DNA from: an uncultured Coriobacteriaceae bacterium
Lineage (GTDB): Bacteria > Actinomycetota > Coriobacteriia > Coriobacteriales > Eggerthellaceae
Length of the DNA stretch: 37,731 nucleotides
Assembly: GCA_902779135.1 (NCBI GenBank)
Contig: CACZAR010000013.1
Location: forward strand, 1 to 37,731
Reading direction: 5' to 3'
The translations under genes were made by a program, and so were the position numbers. Below are positions 8,336 through 17,628 of this stretch, piece by piece (positions within the stretch are counted from its first letter, which is position 1; the number at the start of each line of letters is the position of its first letter). A model generated the notes under the pieces. The model did not search any database. It saw only the letters and a list, made by a program, of their open reading frames with translations, and was not told where the DNA came from.

Positions 8336-8920
8336 ATGACTATGAAACACACTACTGAACGAACTACTCGCTACACGTACGCCGACTGCCTGCGCGACTC
8401 GGTGCCCACACCGACGGGCGCAAACGGCACGACGCTTTACGGACTGCTCATGGTCGGTGGTACCGTCGCGCTCATGACCACTGCGAGCGGCATCCAAGAG
8501 TCGGGTACCGACTTTTTGGATCAGCCCCACTGAAACTATCCGCTCATCTTCTGCATCGCGTTCCTCACGCGCGTGTACATCAGCTCGCCGCTGGTCACGC
8601 TTTTGAAACGGCACCTGATCGATGGACGTTTCTTCGGGTTCGCGCGTGGCATCGCAACCACCGTACTGGGTGTTTGCGTGACCTCACCTATTACAGCCGC
8701 CATCGTGGCGCTGCTGTTCACCAGACCGGATGATTTGCTGGACACGTATGCTCAAACACTCGCAACAACCATGCCGATAACGCTGCTGATCAGCCACTTC
8801 ATCGTTGGCCCTGCTGTGAAGATGCTCTTCAACAACCGCATCACTCCCGATGGGGGCCTCAGGTTGTTGCGAAGCCTCGACCAGCACGCCTTATCGCTTC
8901 TGAAGCTGTTCGGCATGTAG
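8336..8920 (+). pseudogene. Small multipass membrane protein interrupted by an in-frame TGA
   Basis: Two open segments, 8336-8533 and 8534-8920, are in the same frame and separated only by TGA at 8531-8533. Read through, they give one protein of about 194 residues with helices near residues 35-50, 65-80, 100-125 and 140-155. The context FLDQPH-stop-NYPLIFCIAFLTR suggests that a tryptophan codon TGG became TGA; this would fit the pattern of small DUF2798-like membrane proteins, but the family assignment is tentative. AAGAAGG precedes ATG 8336. Both halves keep good codon use, so the change is recent, or the TGA is read through, or it is a sequence error. Confidence 0.7.
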
Positions 8921-8924
8921 TGGA

Positions 8925-8953
8925 ATGAGTCGGCGCCTTGGTCCCCGACTCAC
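8925..8953. repeat. Palindromic ATGAGTC element, copy 1
   Basis: TGAGTCGG (8926-8933) and CCGACTCA (8945-8952) form a perfect 8-bp stem around an 11-base loop. The full 29-base string matches the reverse complement of 18006-18035 almost throughout, including the loop, so it belongs to a dispersed family. Confidence 0.7.
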
Positions 8954-8954
8954 C

Positions 8955-8996
8955 CAAAATAAAGAGGGGTGGGAAGCGATTGGCTTCCCACCCCTC
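8955..8996 (-). terminator. Strong Rho-independent terminator of the radical SAM gene
   Basis: A perfect 14-bp stem (8964-8977 with 8983-8996) and a 5-base loop; on the minus strand it is followed by TTTATTTTG. It lies 34 bases after the radical SAM stop at 9031 and may also block transcription from the convergent membrane-protein gene. Confidence 0.92.
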
Positions 8997-9030
8997 CAGT
9001 TGCATGCAGTGCGCTTTGCGAAAGGCGAAT

Positions 9031-10590
9031 CTATTCTGCGGAGACTTCGTCCATGGCCTTCTTGATGCGGGCGAAATCGGCATCGCGTTCAGCCAGCGGA
9101 ACGTTGCCCACGCGGCCGTTGCGTTCGTATTTGGCGATATCGGCATCGGACTGGGCCACATAACGGCGTGCACGCCACTTGGCACGGCCGTCCTTGCCGT
9201 TGTACCACAGGCGCTCGGCAACGGGGTCCCATGCGCGGGCGCGCTCTTCGAACTTGGCGCCGAGCTCGCGCGGGTCTTCGGTGTGCTCGAGATCGGTGGA
9301 TTTGGCGCCGGCGGCTTCCACCATTTCGGCCAGCTTGCCCGTGTTCTCGTAAATGGGGCAGGGGCGCAGCAGGTTGTTGCCGTCGAAGGGCTGGTTGTCG
9401 TAATACTGCATGAACAGCGGGCTGCGCAGTGCGTCGAGCAGCGACACCTCGCGGATGTTGGCGTTGGAGTAGTGCGCGAACACGCACGGCTCGACATCGC
9501 CGTTGGCGTTGATGTGCAGGTAACGTCGCCCGCCCGCGATGCAGCCGCCTACGAATTCGCCGTCGTTCTGGAAGTCAAGCGTGAACAGCGGCTTCTTTTC
9601 GCGCATTTCGCGGATGAAGTGGAACAGGTGCTCGCGCTGCTCGGGCGTGGCCATGAGCTCGGACGTGGAGTTGTAGCCGACGGGCATGAACGTGAAGATC
9701 CAAGCGAACAGGGCGCCCTTTTCGATGAGCCAGTCGAAGAACTCTTCGGAGGCGATGGAATCGGCGTTCTGGGACGTGTGGCAGCACGACACGCCGAACG
9801 GCAGCTGGTACTTGCGCAGAAGCTCCATGGCCTTGTCAATCTTGGCGAACGTGCCGTCGCCGCGACGCACGTCCGTAGCTTCGCCGATGCCTTCAACCGA
9901 GATGGCGGGGACGAAGTTCTTCACGCGAATCATTTCCTTGCAGAAGTCCTCGTCGATGAGCGTGGAGTTCGTGAACGAGAGGAACGCACAATCCTGGTGC
10001 TTTTCGCACAGGCGCATGAGGTCTTTCTTGCGCACGAGCGGCTCGCCGCCGGTGTAGATGTAAACGTGGGTGCCGAGTTCCTTGCCCTGGCAGATGATGG
10101 AATCGATCTCGTCGTACGTGAGCTGGATGCTGTGCCCGTATTCCGCCGCCCAGCAACCGGTGCAGTGCAGGTTGCAGGCGCTCGTGGGGTCGAGCAGGAT
10201 GGCCCAGGGCACGTTGCAGCGCAGCTTCTCGCGGTTGGCTTCCTGCATGGGCCAGGCCAAGAGGTTGCCGTCGACGAGGAACGACTTTATGAGCTGGGGC
10301 ATGACCTCGGGGTTGAGGTGCATAAGCTTGATGAGCAGCTGATACCAGTTGTTTTCTTCGGCGATGAGCTGCCTGAACGAGCTACGCTGGTTGCCGAAGA
10401 GGTTCTTGGGGAGAATGCGGTCGGAGATGTCCATGATCCGCTTCATGTTGGCCTCGGGGTTGGCTAGGAGCCAATCGACCATCTTGAACAGCACAGCGCG
10501 CTTGATACCGGTGGTAGCACCAGGCTTGGCGATTTCATCCATTGAAATCATGTTTGCCTGCTTGAGCTTCCTTGCGGTAACGGGTGTCAT
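9031..10590 (-). CDS. Radical SAM enzyme with C-terminal SPASM-like cysteines
   Basis: The protein has 519 residues. The radical SAM motif CNLHCTGC (C139, C143, C146) ligates the 4Fe-4S cluster that cleaves S-adenosylmethionine, and YTGGEPL (179-185) is the GGE motif. Additional cysteines at 350 (FVGGC), 369 (DVEPC) and 411 (LRPC) match the layout of a shortened SPASM region that holds auxiliary clusters, as in peptide-modifying and anaerobic sulfatase-maturing enzymes. The N-terminal 125 residues are helical and not recognised; the last 90 are charged. ATG 10590 follows GGAGG by five bases. The gene diverges from the TetR regulator, with an operator-like palindrome between. The substrate is unknown; no peptide precursor is adjacent. 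Confidence 0.9.
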   Translation of the reverse strand: MTPVTARKLKQANMISMDEIAKPGATTGIKRAVLFKMVDWLLANPEANMKRIMDISDRILPKNLFGNQRSSFRQLIAEENNWYQLLIKLMHLNPEVMPQLIKSFLVDGNLLAWPMQEANREKLRCNVPWAILLDPTSACNLHCTGCWAAEYGHSIQLTYDEIDSIICQGKELGTHVYIYTGGEPLVRKKDLMRLCEKHQDCAFLSFTNSTLIDEDFCKEMIRVKNFVPAISVEGIGEATDVRRGDGTFAKIDKAMELLRKYQLPFGVSCCHTSQNADSIASEEFFDWLIEKGALFAWIFTFMPVGYNSTSELMATPEQREHLFHFIREMREKKPLFTLDFQNDGEFVGGCIAGGRRYLHINANGDVEPCVFAHYSNANIREVSLLDALRSPLFMQYYDNQPFDGNNLLRPCPIYENTGKLAEMVEAAGAKSTDLEHTEDPRELGAKFEERARAWDPVAERLWYNGKDGRAKWRARRYVAQSDADIAKYERNGRVGNVPLAERDADFARIKKAMDEVSAE

Positions 10591-10658
10591 GTAAACCTCC
10601 ATTCGCGACTGTAAACAATACCAGGGGATTATACTCCTATTGTAGAAATAGCCACAAG

Positions 10659-10682
10659 TGTTGAATAATTATATTTACAACA
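10659..10682. promoter_or_regulatory. Operator-like palindrome between the radical SAM and TetR genes
   Basis: TGTTG and CAACA (10659-10663 and 10678-10682) are inverted around an AT-rich 14-base core, in the only AT-rich part of the 154-base divergent region. The half-site spacing would suit a TetR dimer. Promoters for both genes must lie here, but no convincing -35/-10 pair was found. Confidence 0.4.
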
Positions 10683-10744
10683 GGCGTAGAAAAATGGACA
10701 ACATATGCTATTGTGCGTATTGAAATGAGTAGAGAGGGAGAGCA

Positions 10745-11335
10745 ATGTCAGACCAGGAGAAGCGCCTCGACAGACGTATCGTGCGCACGCGAAAAGCTAT
10801 CATGGAAGCCTTCGACAAGCTTCTTGCCATCTACAGGCTCGACAAGATCACGGTGAGCGCCATCGCGCGCGAAGCCGACATCGACCGCAAGACCTTCTAC
10901 CTCCATTACTCGTCTGTCAACGATCTGGCAAACCACAAGACCGAGGAATCCATAGACCGCATTGCCCAGGCGATCAGGGAAAAGGGCGCGAGCAAATCGT
11001 CGGCCGAGCGCATACACATTGCACTCGTCGAGGTGAACGACATCCTGACCGAGCATTTGGACGTATACGAAAAGATTGCCTCCACGCTGTCGGTGGACCA
11101 GTTCATCGACCAGTTCTCGGAAACGCTGCAGACAAGCTTGACCCGTCTGGGCGTTGATCCGCACTTCATGAGCGATCCTGTGCAGCGCATGCGGCTGCAG
11201 TTCTACCTGGCGGGGGCGCTTTCGCTGTATTCCACGTGGCTTACATCCGACCATTCCATGCCCATCGAGCTGGTGTCCGACACCATAGAAAGCGCTATAG
11301 AGTCGTCGGTGTTTCCCTCGGTGGTGATTGCGTAG
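10745..11335 (+). CDS. TetR/AcrR family transcriptional regulator
   Basis: The protein has 196 residues, the usual TetR size. The N-terminal helix-turn-helix is clear: RIVRTRKAIMEAFDKLL, then ITVSAIAREADIDRKTFYLHY (about 35-56), with the F-Y-x-H-Y ending typical of the recognition helix. The C-terminal domain is a helical ligand-binding and dimer region with no recognisable ligand signature. GAGAGGGAGA lies just before ATG 10745. It is divergent from the radical SAM gene and ends five bases before the convergent YhgE gene, so likely targets are its own promoter, the radical SAM gene and the YhgE pair. TetR regulators beside YhgE/Pip genes are common. Confidence 0.92.
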   Translation: MSDQEKRLDRRIVRTRKAIMEAFDKLLAIYRLDKITVSAIAREADIDRKTFYLHYSSVNDLANHKTEESIDRIAQAIREKGASKSSAERIHIALVEVNDILTEHLDVYEKIASTLSVDQFIDQFSETLQTSLTRLGVDPHFMSDPVQRMRLQFYLAGALSLYSTWLTSDHSMPIELVSDTIESAIESSVFPSVVIA

Positions 11336-11340
11336 CGCGC

Positions 11341-13524
11341 TTACATAAGCTTTGAGCGCTCGATGCGCGCGACGAGCTTCGGCACGATTCTCGAAAGGGG
11401 GCCGTTTAGCGCGAGCCCCATGACGAGCAGCGGCACGGCGAACAGCGCCAGCGTGCCGATTTCAATCCAGAAATCGTTCATGTACACGCCGAACATGGCT
11501 GCACGCATGGCGTTCACAGCATGCGTGATGGGCAGAAACGGGCTGATGTTCTGGAAGAACTCGGGTAGCAACTTCAGGGGGAAGCTGCCGCCTCCTCCCG
11601 AAACCTGCACGATGAGCAGCACGACGCCGAGCGCCTTGCCGAAGTTCGCGAACAGCGCCACCAAGGTGTAGATGATGAACGTGAACACGAGGCCCGCCAC
11701 CCAGAAGCTCACGAGGTACAGCAGCGGGTTTTCCGCCTGAACACCCAAGAACAGCAAGTTGCCCGCGGCGACGGTCGTGCTCTGCAGAAGCGAGATGATA
11801 CTTATGACGCCAAACCGGCCCAGGAACAGCTGCTGGCCAGTGGGGTTGTCGAGCGCTTCTACCTGACGGCGCGAAGGAGCCACCTTGAGCGTCACCATGA
11901 CGAGCAAGGCGCCTATCCACAACGCCAGCGTCGTGTAGAGCGGCGCCATAGCCGAGCCGAAGTTGTCCACCGGGAAAACGGCGATGCGCTCCAGTTGCAC
12001 GGGGGCGGAAAGCGCCGCGGCCAGAACAGCGGGGTCGGACCCCAGGATCGAGCGCACTCTCTGGATGTCGTTGGACGCCAACGCCTCTGTTATGCTCGTT
12101 CGGACGGCGGAGAGCTCGGCGGCCGCCTGCTTCAATTCAGCCGTTGCGCTGTCGAGTTTACCTTTTGCGCTGCCGATTTTCTGGTCGAGCGAGCTGGCGG
12201 ACCCCGCCATGCGGCTACCAGTGGAATCCAAAAGCGCCGCCGTGTCCGACACCGCCGTGCTGGTATCGGAAAGGGAATTCGAAAGCTCCTCGAGCTGGGG
12301 CTGCACGTTGGATTCGAATTCGGTTTTCACGTTTGAAAGCCCAGCGCAGGCCTGCTCGGCCTGTTGCTTTATGCTATCGCGTTCGGCCTGGGCATCTGCG
12401 CTGCCCGTTTCGATTTTCGTTGCTGCCTCTTCGAGCGAAGCGGACAGCTGTTGCAGGACGGCGATGGATGCGTTCAGCTTGTCTATGAGCGCATCCGGTG
12501 TCGAGCGATGCCCTTCGGGTAGGAAATCGCGCAGGGCAGTCACCTTCGACACGAGCGAATTCAGATCCTCAATTTGCGCGTTCACGGTTGCGGCGTCGCC
12601 CCGCAATGCGCTCGCGGTGTCTGCCGCAAGCGATCCTGCAGCCGCAAACGCGTTGTCTATGGCAGCGGGCACGTCTTGATAGCTGTCGGCGCTGTTCTGG
12701 AGTGCTTCCGAGAGTGCATCGCTTGCCTGGGATAGTGCGTCGGCGGTTGTGAGCGCCGTTTCCTTGGCGTCGGCAGCAGAGCCGACAACCTCGTCGGCCG
12801 AGGCCTTCGTCTGCGAGATGAGCGCGCTGGAATTGGAGAGCAGCGACTGCGACGACGTCAGGATGTCGGAATACAGCGCTATGACTTCGGCCGAATCGTT
12901 CATGTGGGTGCAGAGGCGGTCCATGTGATTGCACAGATCGCCGATGCGGCTGTTCAAATCGGAGCTGTTCAACTGGTCTATGAGCGTCGACGAGATGCCG
13001 ATGGCAATTTCGGAGAGGGCCTCCGCGAACGCCCGGTTCACCTGGTTGGCGATGCGGTCGGCTCCCTGGTCGGTCATCTTTGGCGCTATGGCGCTTTTCT
13101 TCTGGTTGGAGTAGTACGTGATGCGGGCGTGTTCGACGTCGCTGGAGTAGAACGACATCATGTCCGAGCTGAAGCTTGCGGGAATGACGACAGCCGCATA
13201 GTAGCGGCCCGACCGGGCGCCGTCTATGGCATCTTCTTCGTCGGTGAACACCCACTCCAACTGGTCGTTTGCCCGTAGGGCGGAAACGACCCGCTCTCCT
13301 ATGTTCACCTTGACCGGCACGAGGCTGCTTTCGTAGCCTTCGTCCACGTTGGCGACGGCCACTTTCAGGTTGCCGGTGTTGTCGAAGACGTTCCAGCAGG
13401 CCAGGATGTTGTACCAGGAAAAGATGGAAGGCAAGATGACCAATCCGAGCACGATGATGATGGTGACGGCGTTGCGCCCGATTCGCCTGATATCGTCTGT
13501 GAAGAGGCGCACGATGTTGTTCAT
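11341..13524 (-). CDS. YhgE/Pip family membrane protein (first of a pair)
   Basis: The protein has 727 residues with the family layout: one N-terminal transmembrane helix (about 18-38, VTIIIVLGLVILPSIFSWYN), a large external region, and five or six helices from about 515 to the end. The family hallmark FSWYNILACWNVFDNTGNLKVAV follows the first helix. The external part (about 170-490) is rich in Ala/Ser/Thr heptads and is probably a long coiled coil. The C-terminal part resembles ABC-2 permeases. Family members include phage-infection protein Pip and the T7SS-associated YueB. It overlaps the upstream 886-residue paralogue by four bases (ATGA), so the two are translationally coupled and may form a heteromer. 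Confidence 0.92.
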   Translation of the reverse strand: MNNIVRLFTDDIRRIGRNAVTIIIVLGLVILPSIFSWYNILACWNVFDNTGNLKVAVANVDEGYESSLVPVKVNIGERVVSALRANDQLEWVFTDEEDAIDGARSGRYYAAVVIPASFSSDMMSFYSSDVEHARITYYSNQKKSAIAPKMTDQGADRIANQVNRAFAEALSEIAIGISSTLIDQLNSSDLNSRIGDLCNHMDRLCTHMNDSAEVIALYSDILTSSQSLLSNSSALISQTKASADEVVGSAADAKETALTTADALSQASDALSEALQNSADSYQDVPAAIDNAFAAAGSLAADTASALRGDAATVNAQIEDLNSLVSKVTALRDFLPEGHRSTPDALIDKLNASIAVLQQLSASLEEAATKIETGSADAQAERDSIKQQAEQACAGLSNVKTEFESNVQPQLEELSNSLSDTSTAVSDTAALLDSTGSRMAGSASSLDQKIGSAKGKLDSATAELKQAAAELSAVRTSITEALASNDIQRVRSILGSDPAVLAAALSAPVQLERIAVFPVDNFGSAMAPLYTTLALWIGALLVMVTLKVAPSRRQVEALDNPTGQQLFLGRFGVISIISLLQSTTVAAGNLLFLGVQAENPLLYLVSFWVAGLVFTFIIYTLVALFANFGKALGVVLLIVQVSGGGGSFPLKLLPEFFQNISPFLPITHAVNAMRAAMFGVYMNDFWIEIGTLALFAVPLLVMGLALNGPLSRIVPKLVARIERSKLM

Positions 13525-16181
13525 CGGCCGCCTCCTTCGGTATCTTCCCCTGCGTGTTTGTCCTGGGGTTCTTCCGATGCAGCGTCGTCTTTCCGGTGGC
13601 TGGACTCTGCCAGGGGACGGACCTTCGTGAAACGGTTGCGCTCGCTGTAGAGCGTGCGCACCTCGGCGTCGCTCATGGATTCCAGCGAGACCAGGTGGTC
13701 GAGGTTGTCATGCCAGAACTCGACGACGATGAAGAACACGGCGGCCGCAAAGAACCAGATGAGCCACGAGGTCAAGATGACGACCTTTTCGGCGCTGAAT
13801 GCGGCGAGAATGCATGTCAAGACGATGGGAAACAGGACGGCAATTGCAATGGAGCCGACTCTGAGGCGCGGGTACAGCGCCAGGAACCGCTCCATGCGCC
13901 CGTTGATGGCCGTGCGGTATTCCTCGCGGTTGGCCAGCGTGCGGATGATCTGGGAAAGGCGGTAGCGGCGGGCGGGCAGCTCGACCGCTTCGCCGGTAAT
14001 GATGTCGCTTTCTTCGATCTGGCGTGCGAACAGGCGGTTGAGGTTGGCGAGGTACGTGCGCGCTACCGCGCCCAGCACGGCAAAGGCCACAAGGAAGCCC
14101 ATCAGGACCGCCATGTTGCCATGCCATGCCGTGCCGTAGAATCCCGATATGGTTTCGCGGATGGCGTTGATGCCATATGTGAAGGGGAACATGGGATAGA
14201 TGGTTTGGAAGAAACCGTTTGTCATCTCGATGGGATACAAGCCCGTTGCAGCTGGGATCTGCACGAACACCAGAATAACGCACAGGCCTTTGCCCACATG
14301 CTGCAGCGACGAGGACAGCGTGTACTGGATGGACAGGTAAGAGAGCGAGGCCCCTATGGCCGTCAGGTAGAACAGGGGCACGCTGGCCGTTTGAACGCCG
14401 ATGACCAGGCAGCCCGTGCAGCACACGGCGGCTTGGATTGCCGCAAGCGGGGCCAAAAGCAGCGCTCGGCCGAAGAATCGCTGCGCAACTGTGAGGCGCT
14501 CAAGCCCCTCGTCGTCCACCTCGAGCCGCACGATGACCATGAGCATGAACACGCCGATCCACAAGGTGAGGTTGATGAACAGCGGCGCCATGGCCGATCC
14601 GTAGGCGTTCAGCGGATAGAGCTCTTCGGTTTCCACCTGCGTGGGCGCCATCATGAAGTCGGCAATCTTGGACGAGTCCAGCCCGTCTTCGCCCACGAGC
14701 TGCGCCAATGCGCCCGACGCCCGCAGTGCCGAGAGGTCCGTTTCCACGCTGGCAAGTTCGTTTTCGAAATCGGAGAGCAGCTTGCTCGTCTGATCGAGCG
14801 CCATTGCGGCCTGCAGGAGCGTTGCGTGCAAACCGTCAAGGGCGCCGGACGCTTCGTCCACGAGCGACTGTTGCCGTGCAATGGCCATGCCCAAATCGCC
14901 CGACAGCGAAGCTGTTCGCCCGATGCCTTCGCTCAAGGTGGGCACGGTGTTGTTGGTGAGGAAGGTGCGGTACGCATCCACATTGCCGAGCGAGGTGCGC
15001 ACCGCGGCGTCGATGGCAGACGAGGCGTCGGCGGTGGCTTTCGCTGTGGTCGAAAGATCGGTCGCCTGTGTGCCGAGATTGTCCATGACGCGCGTCAGCT
15101 CGGCATCGACCTGTTCGACGGGCGCCACGATACGTTCGATGGCCTCGTCCGCTTCGCTGGTCTGCGTGTACTGCTTGAGTTCCCTGAGCTGTGATATGAC
15201 CTGCTCGTTTTCCTGCACGACGGCGCGACCGCGCTCGAGCGCGGCGCTCACGGTGCCTTCGGCCGCTCCGATTTTCGCGGACGCGTTTCCCAAGGCGAGC
15301 GCGGCGCTTGCAGAGGTTTGCGCAAGGGACGCCGACCCTTCGTCGAGCGCGGTTCCCGTGGAGGCGGTGAGTTTTCCCAGTTCGGTGTTGGCGCTTTCGG
15401 AAAGCGACGCAACGTTTTCGAACGTGGTCGAAAGGGCCGCAAGCGACGAGCGCGCGCTGTCCAGGGTGTCTTTTGCGGACAGGGCTTCGTCAGCGGCGCC
15501 TGACGAGGTGGTGGCCAGTTCGGCAAGGGCCGCACGCGCCTCCGCGATATCGGCGCGCGCATTGCCCACGCGGCCCGCCGCGCCCGACCGCGCGGCGTCG
15601 AGTTTCGTTCCCGAAGCGGCGAGGAAGTCGTCCAGCGCGTCGGCGACGGCGCCGCTCACCGTGGAGAAGAACGTCTCGTTGATGGTCGTGTCCAGGGTGT
15701 TCGCACCCGTATCGGTTATCTTGGGAGCGACGGGCCCCGTTTTCTCGTTCACGTAGTACAGCAGCTGGGGCTGCTGGAAGTCGCCGCTTGCAAGCGTCGC
15801 GACGTCGGCGCTGAAATCTTCCGGCACCACAAACGCAGCGTACGCTTCGCCCGCGCTGACTTCGCGCATGGCTTCCTCGCGGTCGACGAATGCCCAATCG
15901 AGCTGGTCGTTGTCGCGCAACTGGTCGGCTATCTGATCGCCCATGTTCAGCTGCCCGAGGTTTTCGTCGTAAGCGCCCGCGTCCTCGTTAACCATACAGA
16001 CACGCAGGTTTGACGTGTTGTCGTAGGGATTCCAGAACCCGATGATGTTGAGCCAGGAATACAGCGAGGGCAGCACCATGAGGAAGATGACCACCAGCCA
16101 AGCCGGCGGCACCTTCGCAAGGCGCTTGATGTCGCGCAAGAATATCCTGAACACGTTTCCCAAAGAGGCGCTTCTTTCCAT
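13521..16181 (-). CDS. YhgE/Pip family membrane protein, longer paralogue
   Basis: The protein has 886 residues. It repeats the architecture of its downstream neighbour: N-terminal helix (about 24-44), the LYSWLNIIGFWNPYDNTSNL hallmark, a long Ala/Ser/Thr-rich coiled-coil ectodomain (about 175-520), and a C-terminal ABC-2-like membrane domain (about 545-720). It also has an extra C-terminal part of about 130 residues with two more helices (about 805-850) and a charged, Glu/Asp-rich tail. ATG 16181 has no clear ribosome site; the N-terminus still matches the family, so the start is probably right or a few codons off. First gene of the two-gene unit on the minus strand; possible control by the nearby TetR protein. 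Confidence 0.9.
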   Translation of the reverse strand: MERSASLGNVFRIFLRDIKRLAKVPPAWLVVIFLMVLPSLYSWLNIIGFWNPYDNTSNLRVCMVNEDAGAYDENLGQLNMGDQIADQLRDNDQLDWAFVDREEAMREVSAGEAYAAFVVPEDFSADVATLASGDFQQPQLLYYVNEKTGPVAPKITDTGANTLDTTINETFFSTVSGAVADALDDFLAASGTKLDAARSGAAGRVGNARADIAEARAALAELATTSSGAADEALSAKDTLDSARSSLAALSTTFENVASLSESANTELGKLTASTGTALDEGSASLAQTSASAALALGNASAKIGAAEGTVSAALERGRAVVQENEQVISQLRELKQYTQTSEADEAIERIVAPVEQVDAELTRVMDNLGTQATDLSTTAKATADASSAIDAAVRTSLGNVDAYRTFLTNNTVPTLSEGIGRTASLSGDLGMAIARQQSLVDEASGALDGLHATLLQAAMALDQTSKLLSDFENELASVETDLSALRASGALAQLVGEDGLDSSKIADFMMAPTQVETEELYPLNAYGSAMAPLFINLTLWIGVFMLMVIVRLEVDDEGLERLTVAQRFFGRALLLAPLAAIQAAVCCTGCLVIGVQTASVPLFYLTAIGASLSYLSIQYTLSSSLQHVGKGLCVILVFVQIPAATGLYPIEMTNGFFQTIYPMFPFTYGINAIRETISGFYGTAWHGNMAVLMGFLVAFAVLGAVARTYLANLNRLFARQIEESDIITGEAVELPARRYRLSQIIRTLANREEYRTAINGRMERFLALYPRLRVGSIAIAVLFPIVLTCILAAFSAEKVVILTSWLIWFFAAAVFFIVVEFWHDNLDHLVSLESMSDAEVRTLYSERNRFTKVRPLAESSHRKDDAASEEPQDKHAGEDTEGGGR

Positions 16182-16367
16182 GTGGATGCTGAGCTGTCAG
16201 GAGGACAGCGTATACGAATACTGAATTGTAGGACAGCACAGAGCCGCTTGCGCGAACGAGCTTTGTTTCCACACAATAGGAGGGGCGTTTTCGGACCAAT
16301 TGTTTAAGAATGATTTCAGCATGCGCAGGTACCATGGGGTCATGCAAGATGCGAGAAAGGAACGATC

Positions 16368-17625
16368 GTGCGCGAACATGTTTCAGTATCAAGGCGGCAT
16401 TTCCTCGGATTGATGGGCGTTACGGGCGCAGCGGGCGCTGCCCTCGGGTTGTTCGGATGCGGTCAATCGGCGCAACAAAGCGCGTCGTCCTCGTCCGAGA
16501 GCAGCGCATCAGCGCAGAGCGTAAGCGCTTCGGCATCGAGCGCGGCTGGTGGTGTGGCCATAGATTCGGCCGCATGGAGCTACGACGCCGAAAACGATGT
16601 GTATTACCAGATAGGTTTGCAGTACTGTGAAAACCCGCAAGCGCCGGCCTACGAGAGCATGGGCGTGTACGTGCCCGGCGCCTACTTCGATGCGAAGGAC
16701 AACGGCGACGGCACGTACACGTGCACGCCGAGTTCCAACGGCAAGGTGGGCGATTACACGGCCAAGACCGCTCCCATTGTCATGCCCATCAACACGGCCG
16801 GCTACTCTGCGCAGGAAGCTCCCACTTCGTATAGCGCGAACGGGCTTTCGAGCTATCTGGAGGCGGGATTCGTGTACGTGTACGCCGGATGTCGCGGTCG
16901 CAAGATGGACGGCGATGCCTGCGGTGCAGCGCCTTGGGGCGTGACCGATTTGAAGGCGGCGGTGCGCACGCTGCGCTACAACGCGTCTGTGCTTCCCGGC
17001 AATACGGACCGTATTTTCAGCTTCGGGCATTCGGGCGGTGGCGCCCAGAGTGCCGTGCTCGGCGTGTCAGGCGATGCTCCTGGCTACGACGATTACCTTT
17101 CCGCTATCGGCGCGCCGTCGAAGGATGCCGATGGGAAGTCGCTTTCCGATGCCATCTTCGGAGCCATGTGCTGGTGTCCCATCACCTGCCTCACGAGCGC
17201 CGATGCCGCATACGAATGGAACATGGGCCAGTTTGCTCAGCGAAAACGCCGATGCGTACGCGGCGCTTTCCGATTGGGACAGCTCATACCCGAGCGCCTA
17301 CAAGGAAGATCGTGCCTACGTGGACGCTCAAGGCCATGACGTCGATTTCCGTCAGGACATCTACGATCCGCTGTACTTCTTGAGCGACGCGTACGAAGGC
17401 GCAGGTACTTCGAGTCCGGCTGCGCATTGGCGCATTCGCACGGGCATCACGCAGGGCGATACGGCCAGCGCGACCGAAATTAACCTGGCGTTGGCGCTGG
17501 CTGCCAGGGACGCCGTCAAGGACGTGGATTTCGCCACCGTGTGGGGCCAGGGCCACACCATGGCGGAACGCACCGGATCGAGCGCCGAGAACTTCATCGC
17601 CTGGGTAAACGACTGCTGCAAATAA
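16368..17625 (+). pseudogene. Tat-exported tannase-like lipoprotein esterase, frameshifted
   Basis: The 5' frame gives an N-terminus with a twin-arginine motif (SRRHFLGLMG, R9-R10) and a lipobox ending in C31 (GLFGC), then a Ser-rich linker and an alpha/beta-hydrolase with nucleophile S222 in FGHSGGGAQSA. This pattern, with SGDAPGYDDYLSAIGAP after it, fits subtype-B tannases and related feruloyl-type esterases that hydrolyse galloyl esters of plant phenolics. Near 17231 the frame changes by one base: the segment around CAGTTTGCTC carries an apparent extra T, and the downstream frame continues with LLSENADAYAAL and the catalytic histidine in WGQGHTMAERTG. GTG 16368 follows AAAGGA. A single-base lesion, so a sequence error is possible. 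Confidence 0.8.
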
Positions 17626-17628
17626 CGG

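Noticed and set aside
8531-8533. TGA as a selenocysteine codon.
   Set aside because: No SECIS-like hairpin follows the TGA, and the surrounding hydrophobic context fits tryptophan better.
7637-8614. A 325-residue minus-strand frame across the kinase end and the intergenic region.
   Set aside because: It runs antisense to a confident kinase gene and the membrane-protein gene. Such long antisense frames are common in GC-rich DNA, and no domain or ribosome site supports it.
8938-10467. A 509-residue plus-strand frame antisense to the radical SAM gene.
   Set aside because: The opposite strand encodes intact radical SAM motifs with a ribosome site and a terminator, so this is a shadow frame.
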